The notes beneath the pieces were generated by a model. That model saw nothing but the letters and a program-made list of their open reading frames with translations. It did not search any database and had not been told where the DNA came from. 64,000 nucleotides of DNA. It comes from Lactarius indigo (taxonomy: Eukaryota; Basidiomycota; Agaricomycetes; Russulales; Russulaceae). The stretch lies in contig JAFKAC010000047.1 of NCBI GenBank assembly GCA_025766275.1, positions 1 to 64,000 on the forward strand. The letters are read 5' to 3'. Each line of letters begins with the position of its first letter. The first letter of the stretch is position 1. This document shows, piece by piece, positions 57,250 through 64,000 of the stretch. The translations under genes and the position numbers were made by a program.

Positions 57250-58420
57250 CCAACCGAATGCCCTTTTCTGCCACATTTGGATGGGCGTTTTGACGGGTCG
57301 GGCTATCCACAACTGGTGCAGCATGTGAAATCGGGTGTACGATTGCCCCCCGTCTCGCCGAGGACGGCTTCGATGTCGCAGTCAACGACGTATCAGGTAC
57401 CCTGGGATTGGATGGGCTTGTCAAAGAGATTGAGGGCAAAGGGCGGCGCTCACTTGGCGTCCCCGCGGGTGTCTCTCTGGAACCAGAAGTGGAGAAGATG
57501 GTTCAGACAGCCATGCAAGCCTCGGCACGATAAGTTGGTGGTGCTGTAGCGGCGATTGGCGTTCTGGCACTCACACTTTCAATAGATGGTGGCAAATGCG
57601 GGAATAATTACCATTGAGTCATTTCTGAACGGTATGTTTTTAGAGAAGGCACTAGCCTTGCATTACTAACTAGGGGCGTCAGCAGTTACCGTTGAGAGCT
57701 TCGACCGGTTGATGGCGGTCAATGCTCGTGGCACAACGCTGTGCTACAAGCACGCCGGGAGGCAAATGATCGCACAAGGCCGCTGTGGGCGTATCACCGG
57801 TACCCACCACCCAGTCAGCTTCAATTCTAAAATTTTCACATTGACCCGCGGTTACACCAGGGGCGGCTTCGTTATCGGGAAAACAGGGTCGTTTCTTCCC
57901 CCCTATGCGCTGTAGCGGGACGGAGTTCTAATACGAACGCAGCCCCAGGCATCATCCTGGCGTACAGTGCAACCAAGTTTGCTGCTTGCAGCCTCACGCA
58001 AGCGGCTGGCACATCTTTTTTTACCGAACTAGGTGCTTCGCTCTCATTGGCTGGCGCTGGGGGGTGTCTACAGCCCGGGAGTTTGGCAAGTACAGGATCG
58101 CCGCGAATGCGTATTCTCCCGGACTAATGGGCACCTCTATGAGCCAGTTTCTTCTCTTGTTTGAGCGCTGCTTCTCACCCTCCAATAGTTCATCCGCTGA
58201 GAGCCACCGGTGGGACTAGCCCGATACCGCTTGATGCCGTGAGCACACCCTTGACCTGCGCAATGAACTTTAATGTGAGCGAGGTTTTAGGCCACTGCGA
58301 GTGCACCGGTTCGGCGCCTTGGAACACCAGAGGACACGGCCGGCCTCGTGTCTTGCTTTGCCTCGGATGGCGCTAGCTTTATCACCGGTGCGCAAATATC
58401 TGAGGCACGAAACCATTAAT
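57250..58420 (+). pseudogene. Short-chain dehydrogenase/reductase, disrupted
   Basis: NAD(P)-dependent SDR remnant. LAEDGFDVAVNDVSG (near 57355-57400), GLVKEIEGKGRRSLGVPAGV, the NAG motif in MVANAGIITIESFLN (near 57590), an intron (GTATGT...CTAG, about 57631-57673), SVES-like TVESFDRLMAVNARGTTLCY, the catalytic YSATK at about 57964-57978 (Y-X3-K), NAYSPGLMGTSM (near 58108) and a typical end, GTPEDTAGLVSCFASDGASF (near 58320). The N-terminal glycine motif is eroded (ACEIGCTI), and frameshifts occur near 57500 and in the YSATK region. It resembles diacetyl/3-oxoacyl reductases, but the substrate cannot be assigned. Confidence 0.82.
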
Positions 58421-58966
58421 TAGCGCTACCTGTCGCTGCCGTGCTATATGAGGGCCAATGCGTACGCTCCGTTTCTTTCAGGCCCCATACTGGCTCCCAT
58501 AGCCATTCTGATCTGACGTCACAATAGGTCTCGCTGCGTGGAGGTCGCTACTTTGATTAAATACAGCAGAGAAACGGAAGGATGCGGTGGAGGATTTATA
58601 TCTACTGGATTGTCGACGGCGGTGTGTTGGCTGGTGTCTTGGTGCACCGTTCATACGGTACAGCCAGCTGGAGAACGGGAGAGTGCCGTCCCGCTGCACT
58701 GAGCGGTAGCAGTGGTCAGAGAGTCGCCGGTGGCGAGAAATTTGAGACCCACAGGGCGAAAGATTGGCGCGACGCAGCAGGCGTCTAAAAAGGCTGCCAG
58801 CCCAGCCTGTAACTCGCTGCCAGCCAGGGGGAAGGGGCAGAAAAACGGGCTATACTAGAACCCATCACATACTGTGCTATAATGATGAGCGACCGTGTGG
58901 CAAGTGTGCCCTTTTGACTGAAGCTATTAAAGGAAATCTGAGCCATGGGTAGACCAAAGCTGCTAT
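58421..58966. other. Unrecognised sequence
   Basis: About 550 bp between the SDR and permease remnants. Short frames only. Confidence 0.3.
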
Positions 58967-60439
58967 TCACGATGCCCCCGGGGTCCTGGCCCGTGCAGAA
59001 TGCGAGAGTCGCAACGGCCTGCTATCTCGGGGATTCGGATCAAGTCGCAGCCCGGGCGATAGGGTGAGGCGTACCCCGCCCAAGAACCCCACCCATGCCG
59101 ATGGCCCAGGTGATGCCCCATGGAACAGCAATTGCTGCGTTCGAAGCCTCCTCAGAGATATGTACAGCGGGGTCAAACGAGCCTGTATGGTAAGGAGGAA
59201 TTGGTCTGTACGCGGTCACAAGCGCTGATTTGAAAGGCAAGACGCACATACGGTCCAAAGCGGTGCCAAGAAGCTCAAGATAAACGCAAAGCCATCTGTT
59301 CAGTCACACGCTGTAGTTCCTAGGTCAGTGTTCAGTTGCCACATGAATTAGGAGTGGACGCCCAATTCGTGAAGTTTCCGGGGGCATAGCTTGCACTATT
59401 CTTGAGCTCCCTGGGAGTCGCAGCAGGGGGCGCGATAATGACAGCAGGACAGAGCCTGGGAGGTATTGGGATTGAGCGCATCGCACAAAATGGCACCTGG
59501 AAAAGAGCTCACAGCATGCCCAATGCAGCATACGCATTCTGCAATCGTGCCAATACATTTGTCCCCAAACAGCATATAACGGCATGACTAAGCACGATGC
59601 TGATGTACACGCCGCTGCAAGTAACCCCGGTGAGCAAGTCGGAGCGAGGAATAGGAGTGGAGCAACAAAAAAAGTTTGCGAATTCGTAGGGGTAAAGGAA
59701 CCATGCGACCCGATGCCAGCCGCAGCCATGATTTGAATCGCTGCGCCCCAGTCAGCCGAAGCAACCGCACCGATGGACCTAATGGTATTGGCATCTGTGT
59801 AAGAGAGAAAGGTAAGACGGTGTCACCACTCCTGACTTGCGAGACTGACATCCGACGATCCAAGCTAGGAGATTATGCCATTTTGGGGAGGATAAAGAGC
59901 GCGTCCAAAAATACGACTGTTGTCACGTGCAGACGAAGTGAGCGGGTCAATGATTTTGGGCGTCAACATACGCCACCTGATGTCGGAGCTGCTGAGGCAA
60001 GTTCTGCTACCGACAGGCCGACGATGAAGATGAAAAAACTGGCGACGGCCCACTAGAGAAACCGCTGAGTACGTTGTAGGATTTTTTGTAAGGAGTGAAG
60101 CGAAACGGACCCCCCAAACCATAGCCGCAGGACCACCATTCGGTAACGAGTAAAACAAGACCGAGCTGCAGCCAGAGACTACTTGGTAAGGATGCATGGG
60201 GAAAGGAGAACTGGGACAAACGCGATAGGTGGCAAGAGACCAACGATGCTAAATGCGATTCTGAAAACCTGAATGAGGGGGTTGGTCCCTGAGTAAGTGA
60301 CGGGGAAATAAGGACGAAAAAATACCTCGATTGGCTTGAAGGCTCGCCAGAATTCCTGCTTGTAACCGAGCTCGGCGAGTAGCTCTTCATCAGCACTGGC
60401 AATGGCTTGTTTGCGCCGTTTTCGAATGTCTGCTGACAT
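58967..60439 (-). pseudogene. Amino-acid/GABA permease (APC family), truncated and disrupted
   Basis: Membrane transporter remnant. Starts at 60439 (MSADIRKRRKQAIASADEEL), with LAELGYKQEFWRAF and, after an intron, IAFSIVGLLPPIA and FYSLPNGGPAAMVWG (near 60150). Further pieces are YFWTRSLSSPKWHNLLAWIV (near 59890), ATPRELKNSASYAPGNFTNW (near 59390) and VHISEEASNAAIAVPWGITW (near 59140), a hallmark of fungal GABA/choline-type permeases. Stops and frameshifts separate the pieces. The sequence ends shortly after GMGGVLG near 59050, so the C-terminal membrane segments are gone. Confidence 0.8.
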
Positions 60440-62124
60440 CGCTTGACCTTATGCTTGGAGCCTAGAGAAAGAAAGACCGAACTTATAAGAGGTTGGGGAA
60501 AAGTGGGGCTTGAGAAAAAGGGGGCCCGATGGGGTTCCATAGAGATAAGAGGGTGAATAGATAACATGGAAGGAGTGGAGACGAGCGCTCATAGCTACAG
60601 TACTGTAGTCTAAATCACTGAAGAAAATTGAATCGGTGAAGACACCGTGACCGCATTTATTTTCCTGGTCAGACACACCCTCTTGATTCGACCCGAATTC
60701 GACCCACACCCGACCCCTGCTGGACCGCTGGTGACTAATCCTGACTTTCCTTTTTTACTGGGCGTCACGTGTCTGTCACCTGTGGGATGCTTTTCACTTC
60801 GTTCCTTTCCACAAGTTGATCGCTTCAACCTGGTCAGTCCAAAATTGTCATAGTAAGTCTCCTTTACATGCACTAACACCCTGTTTTGGCAGATCTCTAC
60901 TTTTTCTGGAAGATCATTGGGATCTGTGTGCACAGAAAGGTTGTGCATTTGCAATAGCTTGTATGTGATACAGTAGTACGTTACCACGCCTTCATTCACC
61001 CCAACCGCTTCACAGCTGCCCCGCTCCACGCTCCACAACTGCAACTATCCATAGAACTGCATACAGAAGACCATGTTGGCTGACAAGGTGCCCTTTGATG
61101 CTACTGCCCCAGTCATCACCATCGCCACATCGTCGTTGCAACTCTGAAGCTGCCATTTTACAAACCAGTGTGTACATCCTGCCTTCGCCTTCTCCCCCAC
61201 CTTTACGCCTCATGACCGCCTACCTGTCCCTCATACCCCTCGAAGGTACACGCGAGTCGCTCACTGTACTTACTGTAGTACCACCCGCAAAAAGGTAATG
61301 TTTATCCCTGCCATCTCCATTCCAGCTCGCGCATCCACAGGGCACCCTTTACACCCGCCAGTACATCACCACTTACAAGTTACCACTCCCACTTTGCGCC
61401 ACTTACAAAACATTTAGCTTTGTTTTGTTTTTTCTTGTTTCCCTCCGTTCTGTCTCATCGAGGGTAGGACAACGGCAGCCACAACATTGCCGCCGTTCCT
61501 TGCGCGCATGAAAGCACTCCCATTCGCCAGTTGCTACCGCATCGACTCCTTTGCCCATGCAACGATGCACCGACCCCGTCTTTCCCAACTGCCGCTACCC
61601 CATCGCTGTACCTGGTCATTGCGGCAACTCCCCCGCCTCCCCGGATCACGTTGCTACCACCCCGACTCTGTTGCCGACAGCAACGGTGATGGCAATTACA
61701 ACGACGCAACCACAGCGATGAAGTGACGATAACGCGACCATGGCCATGACAACCACAACGACGAAGTGCGCGCTGAAGACAGCCGCAGCCACAGCCGTAA
61801 CGGCGATGATCGACGACGAAGTGCGCGACGATGAAGCGCACGAGACGGCGGCGGCGAGGACGGCGGGGACAGCATATCCAGCGTAGTGATATTCAGCTTA
61901 GTGTGTTTTAGTGTTTATGCAGAAGACATTATTATTTCTCATGTTCTTTGAATGATCTTTCGAGTGACCCTCTCAGTATCTTTCGCCAAGCTGCAGACCG
62001 GTAAGTATCCTTCTAGCAGAACTTTGAAAGGTATTGCACATCCAGGGGTCCTTCGGAAGATTTGGGCCATGCTTACCGAAAGCAAAAACCCCTTTCCAGC
62101 TTCTACCGCTTCTGCCACGTCTGG
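60440..62124. other. No recognised gene; low-complexity patches
   Basis: About 1.7 kb. Frames on the minus strand at 60610-61044 and 61455-61841 and on the plus strand at 61952-62146 lack recognisable motifs. 61700-61880 is rich in ACGACG-like words. A GTAAGT donor near 62002 hints at a lost spliced gene. Confidence 0.35.
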
Positions 62125-62606
62125 TGTAACGCCGTCACGACGTTAGCTCGACTTGAGCTCGATAAGGCGACTTCGGGACTTAGCTGATCACGCCCTGGGG
62201 CGTATGGCTCGAAGGCAAGTTCTAGATGTGCGCAGACACTAGGATCTTGGTAGCTCTCCCTTAAAGCGGAGACTCGAAAGGCAGGTATAGAGGAGACAAG
62301 TGACGATTGAAGAAGACCAAGATGGCGTATCTTGGTCTTCACAAGACAGTTTAAATACACAAACGAGCAGGCTTAGAAGCGCTGCTATGAGTCACAGTAA
62401 GTAGCGTCCAACGTATCGCGTAAGTATCTCAAACCCTAGTACTACTAGTACCAGTATCGGTGGCGTTGTCCTCAGTCAGCTATCAGTACCGTATCTCCTA
62501 TCGCACTACCGTATCACCGCACGTCGTAAGTAAGTCCGTCACTAATATACCTTACCGCCGTAGTGACAACCGGTACAGTAAGGGTTCCATACGCGAGACC
62601 GTAACA
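62125..62606 (-). mobile_element. Gypsy 3' LTR (482 bp)
   Basis: On the minus strand it reads TGTTACGGTCTCGCG to GACGGCGTTACA. It carries TATTTAAA (62350-62357) and the conserved hairpin (62312-62340). It follows the polyprotein at 62637-64000 and ties the solo LTRs at 4606, 22357 and 23222 to a chromodomain gypsy family. Confidence 0.9.
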
Positions 62607-62620
62607 TCACCCCCTTTTCA
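62607..62620 (-). other. Polypurine tract
   Basis: On the minus strand TGAAAAGGGGGTGA abuts the 3' LTR and would prime plus-strand synthesis. Confidence 0.75.
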
Positions 62621-62636
62621 GCGTGAGACTCCAGAC

Positions 62637-64000
62637 TCACCGGAAGTCCCGCGCCGTCCACGTGGACTGTTCGTCGCTGATCCTCTCGAAGACGTTAGCT
62701 CTCTCCAACCGATAAATACAATCTTGCTTATCGTCCCTCGCCGTCAGGCGCATGGCCTGGAGCTGCCGAATACGGGCTGCAAGCCGCTCCTCTTCGTATG
62801 CCGCCGCCCGATAGCGTGTCACTTCCGCAGTCAGGGACTCATCCCCGATGCGGTTCAGTGCGCGGTCCGTGATCTTGTCGGAGGCGAGGATGATCAAGTC
62901 CTCGTGAGCGATGAAGGCGCGTCTCGCAGCCGGTAGCATCGGGTGTGCGTAGAGGGGTTTGCCGTAGAGATGGGGAGAGCCGGGGACAAGCCCCAACACA
63001 AATGGATTCGCACCTCCAACAATTTGGACATGGCTGGCGTTCATCTCTACGCCATCGGGTCCGGTGATGGGGAAGTGAATGTAATGGGGCTGTCGATTCG
63101 CCCTGAACCCTTCAGGCGCAAGGACCTGCGCAGGGTCGTCGTCGTGCGTGATGGGGGTATGAAATGCGACGCCGGGCAGTCGCACACGTCCTCGAGACAT
63201 GGCGGTTCCGTCGGTGTGGACGAGCCATGGGGTGATTCGGGGATCAGTAGGGTGGCTGTGCGTTCGAAGGAGGGGGTGTCTGACCGGGTAGTAATCCTCG
63301 TCGTCAACGTGAGCTTCGTCAGTAGGGAGCGCTGCCTGCGCTGCCGCAACTCGCTCAACCTCTTCTGCGCTAAGCGCAGTTGTTCGTCGGCCCACTCCTT
63401 CGCCACTCTCCGCCAATCCTCCGCTGCTTCTAACTCCTGTCGGGTCTTCGAGGGGGCGGTCGGCAGGGAAAATTCCCCTTGTGCCGATGAGGTCGTCACC
63501 TGGGGGGATGACCGCGATGGGCTCGCGATTGCCGTCGTCGTCTCTGAAGATGTGAGGGACGGCATGCTGCTGCTCGTCGTCGGGCTGGCGCGTCGGGTCG
63601 GGGAACCTCTGTAAGACATTAGCCCATTCTTGAGCGGTGATATGCCCCGCTCGCATGTTTGCAGGTGTGTACGGAGTGAGCTGGACCTGTTGAACCACGG
63701 TTTCTTGGTCGTCTTCGACGAGGTTGGCGGCGTCTTGTGCGACTTGGTCGAGGAGGATCGCCGTGGTGACATGTCTGAGGGGAGAAGTGGGCATAGAGGT
63801 CTGAGAAGATCGAATGTAGGAATGATACTCTCCCCCGTCGCCTTCAGGCTGGCTTTTAAGATGTCGTACGGCTGTTCGGCCCTCTTGATACTCCCTTATC
63901 GCGTCTGGAGCAAATACGTCATCCTTATCGACCCACTGATTCTCCGAGTCAGGATAACCCTTCCATTTGACGAGATACTGTAATTTCTTCTTCCTGCCGA
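62637..64000 (-). CDS. Chromodomain gypsy polyprotein, C-terminal part (partial)
   Basis: Continuous open frame from the window edge to the TAA/TGA-type stop at 62637. Near the edge is a chromodomain: KKLQYLVKWKGYPDSENQWV followed by DKDDVFAPDAIREYQEG (about 63990-63880). In chromoviruses this C-terminal integrase module directs insertion to methylated histone tails. A tail of about 390 residues follows in the same frame, MPTSPLRHV onward. It is acidic and Arg-rich, with a predicted coiled stretch near the end (AAAYEEERLAARIRQLQAM). RT, RNase H and the integrase core lie outside the window. The tail is long for this family, and its role is unknown. No internal stop was seen. Confidence 0.88.
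   Translation of the reverse strand, partial: GRKKKLQYLVKWKGYPDSENQWVDKDDVFAPDAIREYQEGRTAVRHLKSQPEGDGGEYHSYIRSSQTSMPTSPLRHVTTAILLDQVAQDAANLVEDDQETVVQQVQLTPYTPANMRAGHITAQEWANVLQRFPDPTRQPDDEQQHAVPHIFRDDDGNREPIAVIPPGDDLIGTRGIFPADRPLEDPTGVRSSGGLAESGEGVGRRTTALSAEEVERVAAAQAALPTDEAHVDDEDYYPVRHPLLRTHSHPTDPRITPWLVHTDGTAMSRGRVRLPGVAFHTPITHDDDPAQVLAPEGFRANRQPHYIHFPITGPDGVEMNASHVQIVGGANPFVLGLVPGSPHLYGKPLYAHPMLPAARRAFIAHEDLIILASDKITDRALNRIGDESLTAEVTRYRAAAYEEERLAARIRQLQAMRLTARDDKQDCIYRLERANVFERISDEQSTWTARDFR

Overview
The window looks like a transposon-rich, gene-poor stretch of a filamentous fungal genome, most probably an agaricomycete (Basidiomycota). The evidence is short GT-AG introns of about 40-65 nt, Ty1/copia and Ty3/gypsy retroelements including a chromodomain-type gypsy, a Plavaka-type transposase, and genes resembling agaricomycete-expanded families (DUF6589, DUF6698). 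All family names are recognised from motifs by eye; no database search was run. No rRNA, tRNA or CRISPR locus was seen.

Left block (1-23.7 kb) is nested LTR retrotransposons. A solo copia LTR sits in a three-unit tandem repeat (1-867). A gypsy element (1205-4605) is cut inside its reverse transcriptase and joined through a lone LTR (4606-5114) to a minus-strand copia fragment (5115-7374), which is itself split by another solo LTR (5406-5990). A minus-strand copia (7778-14106) keeps a 1,440-codon gag-pol broken by one TGA; its two LTRs differ strongly, and its 3' LTR is shared in tandem with the fragment. A plus-strand copia (15895-22283) has near-identical LTRs and a GTTGT target duplication, but its coding region carries eight single-base insertions, six of them an A placed inside a CpG. 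Further solo LTRs follow.

Middle block (23.7-32.5 kb) holds two unrecognised spliced coding regions, 24609-27284 and 27702-29293. They may be one gene whose intron contains seven 29-bp palindromes at an exact 43-bp period. GC skew flips from G-rich to C-rich on the plus strand across this array. A 991-bp tRNA-headed SINE-like insertion with a 19-bp target duplication (30278-31268) and a solo LTR follow.

The 32.5-41.3 kb block holds a decayed Plavaka transposase interrupted by a solo LTR, a DUF6698-like pseudogene, a 343-bp inverted repeat with apparently identical arms, and, directly abutting it, a second palindrome array with the same 43-bp period but different linkers.

Right block (40.7-60.4 kb) is a collection of host-gene remnants: polo-like kinase, RRS1, UDP-glucose:glycoprotein glucosyltransferase, a DUF6589 gene, a short-chain dehydrogenase and an amino-acid permease, plus a copia fragment and a 716-bp TIR element. 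Nearly all carry stops or frameshifts. The clearest possibly intact gene is a zinc-finger protein at 49615-51266. The window ends in the 3' part of a minus-strand chromodomain gypsy (62125-64000), which runs off the edge.

Functionally the window is dominated by element insertion, LTR recombination and mutational decay, with no evident metabolic operon or cluster. The most unusual feature is the pair of palindromic arrays.
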